DNA from: Streptomyces sp. B3I8
Lineage (GTDB): Bacteria > Actinomycetota > Actinomycetes > Streptomycetales > Streptomycetaceae
DNA: 64,000 nucleotides
Direction of reading: 5' to 3'
Assembly: GCF_030816915.1 (NCBI RefSeq)
Contig: NZ_JAUSYN010000002.1
Coordinates: 372,001-436,000 of the forward strand
A program made the position numbers and the translations under genes. Shown one piece after another: positions 25,521 through 34,570 of this stretch. Every line of letters starts with the position of its first letter. Position 1 is the first letter of the stretch. Below the pieces are notes generated by a model. That model was not told the origin of the DNA. It did no database searches and saw only the letters and a list, made by a program, of their open reading frames with translations.

Positions 25521-25639
25521 CGATGCCGCCGACCACGCCGCCGTCCGGGCCGCCCACCGCACCAGCGCCGATGCCGCCCACCGCACCACCGACCGTGCCG
25601 TCGTCCCTTTCCCCGACCAGCCGACAAGGCGGAGCACCT

Positions 25640-26545
25640 GTGCAGCAGACCCTTCTCGAACGGGTGGAGCCGCTCACCCCGGACGTCGTCTCCCTCGTGC
25701 TGCGCGGGGCCGACGGCCCGCTCGCGCCATGGGAGCCGGGGGCGCACGTCGATCTGCGGCTGCCGAACTGGCTCACCCGGCAGTACTCGCTCTGCGGGGA
25801 CCCGGCCGACCGGGAGACCTACCGCGTCGCGGTACGCCACGAGCGGCTCAGCCGGGGCGGCTCGGAGTACGTGCACCGGTTCCTGCGCCCGGGACGGCCC
25901 CTTCAGGTGTCGCTGCCGCGGAACAACTTCCCGCTGCTGTCCGCGCCGGAGTACCTGTTCCTGGCCGGCGGCATCGGCATCACCCCGCTGCTGCCGATGC
26001 TGCGCGCGGCCGTGGACGCCCGGATCCCGGCCTCCCTCGTGTACGCGGGCAGGTCGGCCGCCTCCATGCCGTTCCAGGACGAGGTGCGCTCGTGGGGCGA
26101 CCGGGTGCACGTCGTCGCCACCGGGGAGCGGGGCAGGCCCGACCTCGCCGCGCACGCCGCCGCGCTGGGCCCCGACGCCCTTGTCTACTGCTGCGGTCCC
26201 GCGCCGATGCTCCGCGCGGCCGAGGCCGTGTTCCCCGCCGGGCGGCTGCACGTGGAGCGGTTCCGTCCCGAGGCCCGCCGGTTCGCGCCCGACACCGCGT
26301 TCGAGGCGGTGTGCGCACGCTCCGGGGACACCCTCCGGGTACCGGCGGACGAGTCGCTGCTGGACGTGCTCCGGCACGCGGGGCACGCGGTGCCGTCCGG
26401 CTGCCACGAGGGCGTCTGCGGAAGCTGCGAACTCACCGTCCTCGGCGGCGATCCCGAGCACCGCGACGACATCGGCGCTCCCGCCGGGCGCATGTATCCG
26501 TGCGTGTCCCGCGCGTTGTCCCCGCGGCTCGTCCTGGACCTGTGA
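25640..26545 (+). CDS. PDR/VanB-family oxidoreductase (FMN reductase-ferredoxin fusion)
   Basis: This single-chain electron-transfer protein passes NADH electrons through FMN to a 2Fe-2S centre. It has 301 residues from the GTG at 25640. The FMN/NAD part carries 'RQYSLCGDP' and 'LAGGIGITPLLPML'; the C-terminal ferredoxin has the cluster ligands in CHEGVCGSC with a further Cys in MYPCVS. An in-frame ATG at 25523 would add 39 Pro/Thr-rich residues coded by a direct repeat (25550-25564, 25574-25588), which I think is untranslated. The partner oxygenase is not obvious; the upstream flavoprotein is the best candidate. Confidence 0.88.
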   Translation: MQQTLLERVEPLTPDVVSLVLRGADGPLAPWEPGAHVDLRLPNWLTRQYSLCGDPADRETYRVAVRHERLSRGGSEYVHRFLRPGRPLQVSLPRNNFPLLSAPEYLFLAGGIGITPLLPMLRAAVDARIPASLVYAGRSAASMPFQDEVRSWGDRVHVVATGERGRPDLAAHAAALGPDALVYCCGPAPMLRAAEAVFPAGRLHVERFRPEARRFAPDTAFEAVCARSGDTLRVPADESLLDVLRHAGHAVPSGCHEGVCGSCELTVLGGDPEHRDDIGAPAGRMYPCVSRALSPRLVLDL

Positions 26546-26605
26546 CCCACCGCCCCGCCGCGGCGCACCCGTTCGCCCGGCCCCGCCGCGGTCCGGCGTT
26601 CCCTC

Positions 26606-28420
26606 TCACCCTGCGGGGTCCGAGGCCGACCGGTCGAGGGCGGCCCGCAGTTGGTGGAGCCGGACCGCCAGATGCAGGCGCAGCGAGGAGTCCGGGGAGC
26701 GCCAGTCCTCGCCGAGCAGCACACCGATCCGGTGCAGACGCTTCAGCAACGTGTTCATGTGGACGTGCAGGGCGGTGGCCGTCTGGCGCAGATTGCCGGA
26801 GTGGGCGAAGTAGGCGGCCGTCGTGGCGACCAGGTCGGTGGCGCGCCGCCGGTCGTAGTCGAGAAGCACACCGAGTTCGTCGGTGAGGAACCGGTCGAGG
26901 TCGTGGGTGCGCTGGGGGTCGAACACGAGCGCGTACATCGCGTACTGGCGGGTCGTCGCCCCCCGGTCCTCCTCCCCCAGCGCGCGCATCACCTCCACGC
27001 ACCGCTGGGCCAGCGAGAACGAGCGGGAGCGTTCCTGCCCCGTGACCCGGTCCGCGACCAGCAGCAGCGGCGCGCCCAGGGCGCGCCGCAGTCCCTGGTG
27101 CAGGGCGCGGGCCGCCTCCTCCACGTCGTCGGCGCGCAGCAGCATCGTCGCCCGGCCGAGGTACTCCCCCGCCAGCCCCGACCACTCGGGCGAGACGGCG
27201 TTGAGCCGGCGCACCACATCACTGGCGGGCCTGCCCGGGCAGTCGGCCACGACCAGGACGTCGAGGTGGTCGACGTCGACCCCCCGGGCCAGCGCCCGGT
27301 CGCGGTGGGCGGGGTGCAGGGGGGCACGGGAGAGCAGTTCGGTGAGCAGTTCGCCACGTACCCGTTCCTCCGCCTCGACACGGGCGTCACGCATGAGGAC
27401 CAGCAGGCCCATGATCTGGGCCGCGCGTTCCAGCATGCGGATGTCCGCCGGGTCCGGCGCGGCACTCCGGGCCAGGGACAGCGAGCCGAGGTGGCTGCCG
27501 CCGGCGTGGACGGCCGCCACGCTGCGCACCACCCCGTCCGCACCCCGCGCGGAGGCGCACCGCCCGGTGCTGCGCGCCTCCTCCAGCAGTGCCCGGACGG
27601 GTTCCCGGTCCGGGTCGGCCGGCTGCCCTTCGGCGCACCGGACGGCGACGATCCGGTCGTCCCGGTCCAGGACGGTGACGGTGCCGCGCAGGTGCTCGAC
27701 CAGGAGTCGCGCGATGTCACCGGGCCCGCCCCCGGTGAGCACGACGTGGGTCAGCGCCTCGTGCACGGCGGCGGCCCGCTCCACGGACGTGACCTGCTCC
27801 TCGATCGTGCGGTACGCCTCCCGCAGCCGTCGCAGCGAGACGCGGCTCTCCTCGTACAGGCGGGCGTTGTTGAGGGCGATCGCGGCGTGGTCGGCGAAGG
27901 CGCTGAGGAGGGCCACCTCGTCCTTCTCGAAGGGACGTTCGGTGCGGTCTGCGGCGAAGAGGACGCCGACGACTTTCTCGCCCACCAGGAGCGGCACGCC
28001 GAGCAGCGCGACGAGTCCCTCGTCGGGCACGAGCGAGTCGAACACGGAGCGGTGGCTGAGGACCTGGGCCTCGCGGTAGTTGCTCACCCAGAACGGGGCC
28101 CGCGACTCGATCACCCGGGCCCCGAGTCCGCCGCCGGGCGGCATCCACGCCGTGGAGAACTCGTGCGAGATCGTGCCCGCCGACGCGCTCAGTTTCAGGT
28201 TGCCCTCCGCGTCCAGCAGGGAGAGGTAGGCGATGTCGCTGCCGATCAGCTCGTGGGCGTGCCGGACGATCGAGGAGAGCACCTCGCCCACCTCACCGAG
28301 CGCGGCCAGGGAGCGGGCCGTCGCGTACAGGCTGCTCAACTCCCGTTCGCGGCGCAGCCGGTAGGAGACGAGTTCTCCGTGGTCCCGGGCGCCGTCCGCG
28401 CCGGGATCGCTCAGCGGCAT
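26606..28420 (-). CDS. GAF-domain transcriptional regulator, PucR/CdaR family
   Basis: This 604-residue regulator has an N-terminal GAF domain (about 40-180) that may sense a small molecule, a short coiled coil, a central PucR-like region, and a C-terminal helix-turn-helix 'NLRQTATALHVHMNTLLKRL' near residue 550. Relatives with this layout control uptake and use of aromatic or other organic acids. The ATG at 28420 opens away from the MHS transporter gene, so transporter and ligase are its likely targets. It ends convergently with the reductase gene. Confidence 0.9.
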   Translation of the reverse strand: MPLSDPGADGARDHGELVSYRLRRERELSSLYATARSLAALGEVGEVLSSIVRHAHELIGSDIAYLSLLDAEGNLKLSASAGTISHEFSTAWMPPGGGLGARVIESRAPFWVSNYREAQVLSHRSVFDSLVPDEGLVALLGVPLLVGEKVVGVLFAADRTERPFEKDEVALLSAFADHAAIALNNARLYEESRVSLRRLREAYRTIEEQVTSVERAAAVHEALTHVVLTGGGPGDIARLLVEHLRGTVTVLDRDDRIVAVRCAEGQPADPDREPVRALLEEARSTGRCASARGADGVVRSVAAVHAGGSHLGSLSLARSAAPDPADIRMLERAAQIMGLLVLMRDARVEAEERVRGELLTELLSRAPLHPAHRDRALARGVDVDHLDVLVVADCPGRPASDVVRRLNAVSPEWSGLAGEYLGRATMLLRADDVEEAARALHQGLRRALGAPLLLVADRVTGQERSRSFSLAQRCVEVMRALGEEDRGATTRQYAMYALVFDPQRTHDLDRFLTDELGVLLDYDRRRATDLVATTAAYFAHSGNLRQTATALHVHMNTLLKRLHRIGVLLGEDWRSPDSSLRLHLAVRLHQLRAALDRSASDPAG

Positions 28421-28742
28421 AAGTGTCCCTGTCTGTCGCGTGTCGTCGCGTGTCGTCGCGTGTCGTCGCGTGGCGGTCGCATGCCGGTCGTACATCGGCC
28501 GTACGGCGGTCGCACGCGCGGAAGCCTGGTGGAGGGGCCGGCCGGGGTGGATGTCACTCACACCCGGGAGCGGCCACAAGTGTACGTACGTTCCATCCTA
28601 CGGAGCCCTCGCTCAGCCCTACTCTCAGCCCACACGGACGGTGGCGATGCGGGTCGCGGCCGCCCGGCACAGCAGCGGCGCCCGGCGGCCGGCGGGCGAA
28701 CGTCCCTCGCTCACCTCTTCCTCACCCCAGGGGGCACCACCC
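28421..28742. promoter_or_regulatory. Divergent spacer between PucR-type regulator and MHS transporter
   Basis: This 322-base spacer contains three perfect 10-bp tandem copies TGTCGTCGCG at 28441-28470 with diverged copies on both sides, close to the regulator's start, and the self-complementary GTGTACGTAC region near 28579. No gene is supported inside. Regulator binding sites are expected here; the decamer array and the TACGTA site are the candidates. Confidence 0.5.
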
Positions 28743-30188
28743 ATGACTTCCTCCGCTCACGCACACCTCCCCGACAGCGACAGCGGCCAAGACAGCGACA
28801 GCGGCCGTGACAGCGGCGCCGACACGGGCGCCCACGCCGGCGCCGCGCCCTCTGCCGCCGACGAACGCCGCGCCCACCGCAGGCTGCTCGCGGCGGGACT
28901 GCTGGGCAGTTCGATCGAGTGGTACGACTTCTTCCTGTACGGGACGGCGGCGGCGCTGGTCTTCCCCGACGTCTTCTTCCCGCACTCCTCCGCCCTGACG
29001 GGCACCCTGCTGTCCTTCAGCACGTTCTGGGCGGGTTTCGTGGCCCGTCCGCTCGGCGGGCTCCTCGCCGGTCACTTCGGTGACAAGTACGGCCGCAAGC
29101 CCACCGTCGTCGTCTGTCTCCTCGGCATGGCGCTCGCCACGTTCCTGATCGGCTGTCTGCCGAGCGCCGGGACCGTCGGCGTGCTCGCCCCGACCCTGCT
29201 GGTGCTGCTGCGCTTCGTGCAGGGCATCGCGGCGGGCGGCCAGTGGGGCGGGATCGCGCTGCTCCTGACGGAGTCGTCCGGGCCCAAGCGACGGGGGTTC
29301 GCGGGTACGTTCGGCCAGACCAGTGTGCCCGTCGCGGTCATCATCTCCACCCTGGTGTTCACCTCGGTCAGCGCCTCCCTGTCGGACGACGCCCTGATCG
29401 ACTGGGGCTGGCGCATCCCGTTCCTGCTCAGCGCGGTCATGTTCCCGGTGGTGCTGTACATCCAGCGCAAGGTCGAGGACACCCCGGACTTCCGCAAGCT
29501 CCAGGAGCGGGCGGCGCGCAAGCAGGAGGCGGTCGTGGTGCGGGCGCCGCTGGCCGAGGCGGTGCGCCGCAACTGGCGCGTCATCCTGCTCGCCTGCGGC
29601 ACCCTGTCCGCCACCAACAGCCTGTTCTACGTCAGCATCACCGGGCTGCTGAGCTACGGCACCAAGACGCTGGACATGAACCGGAACTCACTGCTGACGG
29701 CCACGCTGCTGAGCGCGGTCGTGATGACGGCGCTGCTCCCGTACACGGGGAAGCTGTCGGACCGTTACGGCCGGCGGACCCTCATCCTCGTCGGCGGGCT
29801 CGGCGTGGTCGCCTGGGCCTTCCCCTACTTCGCGCTGGTGGGGACGGCGTCAGTACCGATGATCTTCATCGCGGTCACGGTCGGCTTCGTCTTCCAGGGG
29901 CTGACCTACGGCCCGATGGCGGCCTACTTCGGCGAGCTGTTCGCGCCGAACGTCCGCTACTCCAGCGCCTCCCTGGCGTACCAGCTCTCCGCCATCGTCG
30001 TCAGCGGCAGCACGCCGGTCCTGATGACGTGGCTGATCGCGAAGACGGACAGCACCGTCCTGGTCGCGGCGTTCATCGCCCTGATGGGTGCGGTCACCTT
30101 CGTCTGCGCCTGGTTCCTGCCGGAGACCAACACCGCCGAGGTGCGCCGGGATCCCGAGGCGCTCCCCGGGGCGCACCTGTACCGCTGA
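28743..30188 (+). CDS. MFS transporter, metabolite:H+ symporter (MHS) family
   Basis: This is a 481-residue, 12-helix transporter of the MHS subgroup, which imports organic acids and zwitterions with protons. The signature loop 'GHFGDKYGRK' follows helix 2, and 'SIEWYDFFLYG' opens helix 1, both typical of the subgroup. The first 45 residues are an unusual Asp/Ser/Gly-rich repeat (DSDSGQDSDSGRDS) that is probably cytoplasmic and disordered. It is followed at 64 bases by an acyl-CoA ligase gene, suggesting import then activation of the same acid. Confidence 0.93.
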   Translation: MTSSAHAHLPDSDSGQDSDSGRDSGADTGAHAGAAPSAADERRAHRRLLAAGLLGSSIEWYDFFLYGTAAALVFPDVFFPHSSALTGTLLSFSTFWAGFVARPLGGLLAGHFGDKYGRKPTVVVCLLGMALATFLIGCLPSAGTVGVLAPTLLVLLRFVQGIAAGGQWGGIALLLTESSGPKRRGFAGTFGQTSVPVAVIISTLVFTSVSASLSDDALIDWGWRIPFLLSAVMFPVVLYIQRKVEDTPDFRKLQERAARKQEAVVVRAPLAEAVRRNWRVILLACGTLSATNSLFYVSITGLLSYGTKTLDMNRNSLLTATLLSAVVMTALLPYTGKLSDRYGRRTLILVGGLGVVAWAFPYFALVGTASVPMIFIAVTVGFVFQGLTYGPMAAYFGELFAPNVRYSSASLAYQLSAIVVSGSTPVLMTWLIAKTDSTVLVAAFIALMGAVTFVCAWFLPETNTAEVRRDPEALPGAHLYR

Positions 30189-30252
30189 CGTGCGGCCGGG
30201 AACCGGGATCCACGGTGCCCGGCCACTTCCGAACAACGAGGAGACGGCACAT

Positions 30253-31746
30253 ATGTTCACCCCTGAACCCGGATACCCGCTCGGTGACATCCCCGGGGAG
30301 TACGCGGCGGAGCGCCCGGAGGCGGTCGCGGTGCGGGCGGAGGACGAGGAGCTGAGCTGGGACGAGCTGTACCGGGCGAGCAACGCGGTGGCACGCGGCC
30401 TGCGACTGGCCGGTGCCGGGCCCGGACGCATCGTCCCGCTGATGCTGCCCAACAGTGTGGACGTGATCGTGGCGGCCTTCGCCTGCCTGAAGATCGGGGC
30501 CGTTCCGCAGCCGCTCTCGACGCGGCTCGCGCCCCCCGAGGAGCAGGCCGTCCTCGAGCTGTCCGATCCGGCGGTCGTCGTCGGCCGGGAGGAGGGCGCA
30601 CCCGTGGGCGACGGCCGGTTGCGGGTCACCACCGTGGCCGCGCTGCGTCGGCTCGGCGGCACGGACGACGACCTGCCGACGGAGGTCGGCTCCTCCTGGA
30701 AGGCACCGACGTCCGGCGGCTCCACCGGCCGCCCGAAGATCATCCTGTCGGGTTCGTCGGGCACGTTCCACGCCTTCGACAGCGAGGCGTGGGGAATCGG
30801 CAGCCGGGAGCGGGCGCTCATCACCGCCCCGGTCCACCACAACGCGCCGTTCTCCACGGCCATGACGGTCCTCTTCAACGGCGGCACGGTCACCCTGCTC
30901 GGCAGGTTCGACGCGGAGCGGGTGCTGGCCGAGGTGGAACGGCACGCGATCACCTGGATGTACCTGGTGCCGACGATGATGCGGCGCATCCTGGCGCTGC
31001 CCGAGGCGACCCGGCACCGCTACGACCTCTCCTCGCTGGTGTCGGTGTGGCACTGCGCGGAACCGTGCCCGCCGGCGATCAAGCAGGCGTGGATCGACTG
31101 GCTCGGCGCCGAGCGGATCTTCGAGCTCTACGCCGGGACCGAGGCGCAGGCCGGCTGCACCATCTCGGGCCCCGAATGGCTCGAGCACCGCGGCTCGGTG
31201 GGCCGCACCACCTGGGGCGAGATCAGAATCGTGGCGCTGGACGGGACCCCGGTCACCGAGTCCGGCCGCAGCGGTGAGGTCTTCATGCGGGTCCCGCCGG
31301 GCAATCCGCCCGCCTTCAGCTACCTGGGCGCGGAGGTGGAGGAGGTCGACGGGTGGTCGACGCTCGGCGACATCGGCGAGTTCGACGCCGACGGGTATCT
31401 GTACCTGCACGACCGGCGGTCGGACATGCTGCTGGTGGGCGGCGTGAACGTCTACCCCGCCGAGATCGAGGGCGCCCTCGCCGAACACCCCGACGTGCTC
31501 TCCAGCGCGGTGATCGGGCTGCCCGACGCGGACCGCGGCAACCGGATCCACGCGATCGTCCAGGTGGAGGAGGGGTCAACGGCGACGGCCGAGGAGATCG
31601 GCTCGTTCCTGACCGGGCGGCTCTCCCCGCACAAGCGGCCCCGGTCGATCGAGCTCGTCGACACACCGCTGCGCAGCCCGGCGGGCAAGATCAGGCGCTC
31701 CGCCCTGCGCGCGGAACGCCTGGCCGGGGCCGAGGCGGCCCGCTGA
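30253..31746 (+). CDS. Acyl/aryl-CoA ligase (AMP-dependent synthetase family)
   Basis: The enzyme activates a carboxylic acid through an acyl-adenylate to its CoA thioester. Its 497 residues carry the ATP loop TSGGSTGRPK, the A5 motif 'YAGTEAQAG', the A7-A8 region 'GDIGEFDADGYLYLHDR' and 'GGVNVYPAEIE', and the C-terminal lysine motif SPAGKIRR. GAGGAG precedes the ATG. Coupling to an MHS permease and a PucR-type regulator points to a catabolic organic or aromatic acid. The exact substrate cannot be read from the sequence. Confidence 0.92.
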   Translation: MFTPEPGYPLGDIPGEYAAERPEAVAVRAEDEELSWDELYRASNAVARGLRLAGAGPGRIVPLMLPNSVDVIVAAFACLKIGAVPQPLSTRLAPPEEQAVLELSDPAVVVGREEGAPVGDGRLRVTTVAALRRLGGTDDDLPTEVGSSWKAPTSGGSTGRPKIILSGSSGTFHAFDSEAWGIGSRERALITAPVHHNAPFSTAMTVLFNGGTVTLLGRFDAERVLAEVERHAITWMYLVPTMMRRILALPEATRHRYDLSSLVSVWHCAEPCPPAIKQAWIDWLGAERIFELYAGTEAQAGCTISGPEWLEHRGSVGRTTWGEIRIVALDGTPVTESGRSGEVFMRVPPGNPPAFSYLGAEVEEVDGWSTLGDIGEFDADGYLYLHDRRSDMLLVGGVNVYPAEIEGALAEHPDVLSSAVIGLPDADRGNRIHAIVQVEEGSTATAEEIGSFLTGRLSPHKRPRSIELVDTPLRSPAGKIRRSALRAERLAGAEAAR

Positions 31747-31760
31747 CGAACCCGCGCTCC

Positions 31761-31794
31761 GGGGCGCCACCGCCGGTCGCTGCGGTGGCGCCCC
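31761..31794 (+). terminator. Strong hairpin terminator after the CoA ligase gene
   Basis: GGGGCGCCACCGC (31761-31773) and GCGGTGGCGCCCC (31782-31794) form a perfect 13-bp stem with an 8-base loop, 14 bases after the stop codon. Confidence 0.8.
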
Positions 31795-31882
31795 TGAGTG
31801 CCGGGCCGGCGGGCGGGGCGCGGCCGCGGGCGCGCCCCGCCGCACGGCACCACCGCCCGCGGTCCACAGCCCGCCCACGCAC

Positions 31883-31914
31883 CGGACTCGGGGACTCGGG
31901 GACTCGGAGACTCG
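31883..31914 (+). repeat. Four tandem 8-bp units (gGGACTCG)
   Basis: Four consecutive octamers, two identical and two with one change each, lie in the spacer upstream of the secreted phosphohydrolase gene. They are non-coding on present evidence. Confidence 0.85.
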
Positions 31915-32041
31915 GGGTGAGCGCCTCGCCTCCTCCCTTCGCCCCGTCGAACGCCGAGGAGCGCTCTACGATGGCCGGGGCACGGCCCGCGCGGTTCCGC
32001 CCGGTCGTCGCCGCCCGGTCCGTCCGTGCGAGGAGGCGAGG

Positions 32042-32893
32042 GTGCAGGCAAGGGGCACATGGTGGCTCGTGGGCGCCGTCATCGCCGTCTGGATCGTGGC
32101 CTCGGGCCCCGGCCTTCCGCACGGCGGCTCGTCCGCCGGGTCGCAGCCTCGGGCGTCCGACCGCCACGTCGTACCGAACCGGGTCATGACGTGGAACATC
32201 TGCAACCCGTGCAAGAGCGGCGACTTCGATCTGGCGGCGGAGATCGCCGAGTCGGCACCCCAGGTCATCGGTCTGCAGGAGTCGTGCACGGGCCAGGTCG
32301 AGCGGATCCGCGATGCGCTGAAGAACCGTTACGGGCTCGATTACCACGTCGCGTACGGGACCGTCCTGCACAGTTGGGGCCGCTGCGGAGGGGCGCCGTG
32401 GAAGCCGGGCGGCTACGGAGAAGCCATCCTCTCGGCGGCGCCGATGACCGACGCCGTCGCCGTCGAATACCCCGACGGCGGGTCCGAGGACCGGGGGTAC
32501 ATGGCGGTCACGACCACGGTAGGCGGCCGGCACGTCAGGGTCTTCAACACACATCTCGCCGAACGGCGACAGGAACCGGTCCGGGCGAAGCAGGTGGACG
32601 TCCTCGCCAAGGTGGTCGCCCGCCACGACCCCGCGATCGTCCTGGGCGACTTCAACGCCGTGCCGTACGCCTCCGAACTCCACGCGATGTGGCCGCTGGT
32701 CAAGGACTCCGACCCCGGGTGCCGCCCCTCGTCCACCGACGGCTGCGAGCCCACCACCGATTGGCACAGCAAGTTCGACTACGTCTTCCTGCGGGGCGTC
32801 GAGGCACGCGACCACCGCGTCCGGCCGAGCGCCCACTCGGACCACCACATGCTGTACGCCGACCTGCGGCCCGTCGGGGCCGGCGTCTCCTAG
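32042..32893 (+). CDS. Secreted or membrane-anchored endonuclease/exonuclease/phosphatase-family protein
   Basis: This 283-residue metal-dependent phosphohydrolase belongs to the DNase I/sphingomyelinase superfamily. An N-terminal hydrophobic segment (about 7-22) acts as a signal or anchor. Catalytic landmarks are MTWNICN near residue 49, LQES, 'NTHL', GDFNAVP and the closing SDHH. Four to six cysteines suggest disulfides after export. The GTG at 32042 has GAGGAG upstream. Nuclease, phosphodiesterase or lipase activity are all possible. It overlaps the end of the convergent phosphatase gene by four bases. Confidence 0.88.
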   Translation: MQARGTWWLVGAVIAVWIVASGPGLPHGGSSAGSQPRASDRHVVPNRVMTWNICNPCKSGDFDLAAEIAESAPQVIGLQESCTGQVERIRDALKNRYGLDYHVAYGTVLHSWGRCGGAPWKPGGYGEAILSAAPMTDAVAVEYPDGGSEDRGYMAVTTTVGGRHVRVFNTHLAERRQEPVRAKQVDVLAKVVARHDPAIVLGDFNAVPYASELHAMWPLVKDSDPGCRPSSTDGCEPTTDWHSKFDYVFLRGVEARDHRVRPSAHSDHHMLYADLRPVGAGVS

Positions 32894-34218
32894 CGCGTCC
32901 GCGCACGTCCTCGAGGGTCACGCCGGCGTCCGCTCCCGGCCGTCCCCGCGGTCCCGCCGCCCTCGCGCGGGCCGTGGGCCGACACCCCCACGGCCTCGGC
33001 CGCCCGCGCGACGGGTTCCAGGTGGGGGCCGATCCACTCGCACAGCAGGACGGTGGCGTCGTCCTCGAGGTGGCCGTCGTGGTGGTCGAGGACGGCGTTG
33101 ACGAGCCGGCGCAGGGTCTCGGGGACGGGCAGGCCGTCGGCGTGGTGGCGGACGAGGAAGTCGACGAAGCGTTCGAGGCCGAACTCCGGTCCGCCGCGCC
33201 GGCGGGCCTCCGTGATGCCGTCGGTGTGCAGGACGAGGCGGTCGCCGGGCTGCAACTGCTCGCGGCACACGGTGGAGGGCAGGCCCAGGTCGGTGCCCAT
33301 GGGGTGGGCGGGAGGGCAGGCCAACGGTGTGATCCAGCGGTTGCCGCGGATCACGATGGGCGGGTGGTGTCCGCGGTTGACCCACTCCAGGACGCCGGTG
33401 CGGGTGTCGAGGACGGCCAGGATCCCGGTGACGTAGCGCCGCCGGTCGTACTGCTCGATGAGCGCCGCCTCGACGGCCTCCCCCGTGCCGACGAGACCGG
33501 CTCCCTGCCGGCGTGCGTTGCGGCAGGCGCCCAGGGCGAGGGCGGCGGAGAGTCCGGCGGCGGTGTCGTGGCCCATCGCGTCGAGGACGGCGAGGTGGAC
33601 GAGGGGCCCGTCGACGGCGTACTCGAAGGCGTCCCCGCTGATCCGGTAGGCGGGTTCCATGGCGGCGGAGATCGCCACCCGGCCGTCCGCGTAGGTGCGC
33701 GAGGCCATCAGGTTCCACTGCATCTCCGCGGCCACGCTCAGCGGTCGGGCACGCACCAGCCTGGCCATGGTGTCGCTGGTGTCCCGTTTGCTGACGACGA
33801 TGAGCGAGACGAGCCCGGCCAGTGCCTCCATGTCGGCGTGGACGTCGGCGTCCTCGCGCGCGCCGGCCACCCGCAGCACTCCGATGCGCTCGGTGCCGTC
33901 GAGCAGCGGGACCCACCACGCGGCGACACCGTCGGCGGCCGGCACGGCGGGCAGGGCGTCGCAGTACTGGAAGGCCCGCCCGGCGACCGTTCCCCGGATC
34001 GGCACAGTGTCCTGCGCGTCGAGGGGCGCGGGTCCCTCGGCCGGGAGGAGGCGCAGGACCTTGCGCTGGAGATCGGCGAGGTAGATCAGCACCGCGCGGA
34101 ACCCGGCGGCCCGCGCGCACTCGGCGGCCTTGGCCGGCAGCAGTTCGATGGGCATGAGGTGGCTGGCGGCGAGCAGTTCCGTCAGCATCCTCCGGCCGTC
34201 CCGGCCGCGTTCCTCCAT
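32890..34218 (-). CDS. PP2C/SpoIIE-type phosphatase with N-terminal GAF-like domain
   Basis: This is a 442-residue Mn/Mg-dependent serine phosphatase. Residues about 20-160 form a GAF-like sensor; the PPM/SpoIIE catalytic domain follows, with acidic metal ligands in 'ISGDAFEYAVDG', 'VLDAMGHDTAAG', 'HTDGITEAR' and 'EDDATVLL'. Such enzymes dephosphorylate STAS anti-anti-sigma factors in Streptomyces. The Arg/Gly tail is low complexity. GGAGG lies ahead of the ATG. No STAS partner adjoins it, so its target is unknown. Confidence 0.91.
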   Translation of the reverse strand: MEERGRDGRRMLTELLAASHLMPIELLPAKAAECARAAGFRAVLIYLADLQRKVLRLLPAEGPAPLDAQDTVPIRGTVAGRAFQYCDALPAVPAADGVAAWWVPLLDGTERIGVLRVAGAREDADVHADMEALAGLVSLIVVSKRDTSDTMARLVRARPLSVAAEMQWNLMASRTYADGRVAISAAMEPAYRISGDAFEYAVDGPLVHLAVLDAMGHDTAAGLSAALALGACRNARRQGAGLVGTGEAVEAALIEQYDRRRYVTGILAVLDTRTGVLEWVNRGHHPPIVIRGNRWITPLACPPAHPMGTDLGLPSTVCREQLQPGDRLVLHTDGITEARRRGGPEFGLERFVDFLVRHHADGLPVPETLRRLVNAVLDHHDGHLEDDATVLLCEWIGPHLEPVARAAEAVGVSAHGPREGGGTAGTAGSGRRRDPRGRARTR

Positions 34219-34570
34219 CGGCGTGCACCTCCGGTCCTCGCCGTCCCCCTGTCGGGGGCGGGCACTGCGCCGGCGGTACGGGCGCGCTCCGCCGCGTCAC
34301 ACCGGCCCCCCTCGTCTACCCCGCATCGGCCGCACGGTGCCTGTCCGGTGCCGCCCGTCGGAAGGAGCGGGCCCGGCCCCGGGCGCGGATGCGGGGCACC
34401 CGGGTGGCCCCATCCTGGACCGGTGGGTCGTACTCCGCCTTTCGGCATGCGGGCGGCCCGGCCCGCGCGGCCGAGGCCGCCGGTCTCCTGAGCGGCCTTG
34501 CCACGCCGTACGAAAGGACCGAGGGCCGGGACGACGCGCGGCCGGGGCGCGGGCGCGCGAGGATCGGTGG
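34219..34570. other. Spacer without recognised gene
   Basis: This 352-base divergent spacer contains the ribosome-binding site for the leftward phosphatase, a small CCCCC-TGT-CGGGGG hairpin near 34246, and no convincing coding region on either strand. Promoters for both neighbours must lie here, but none stands out. Confidence 0.5.
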
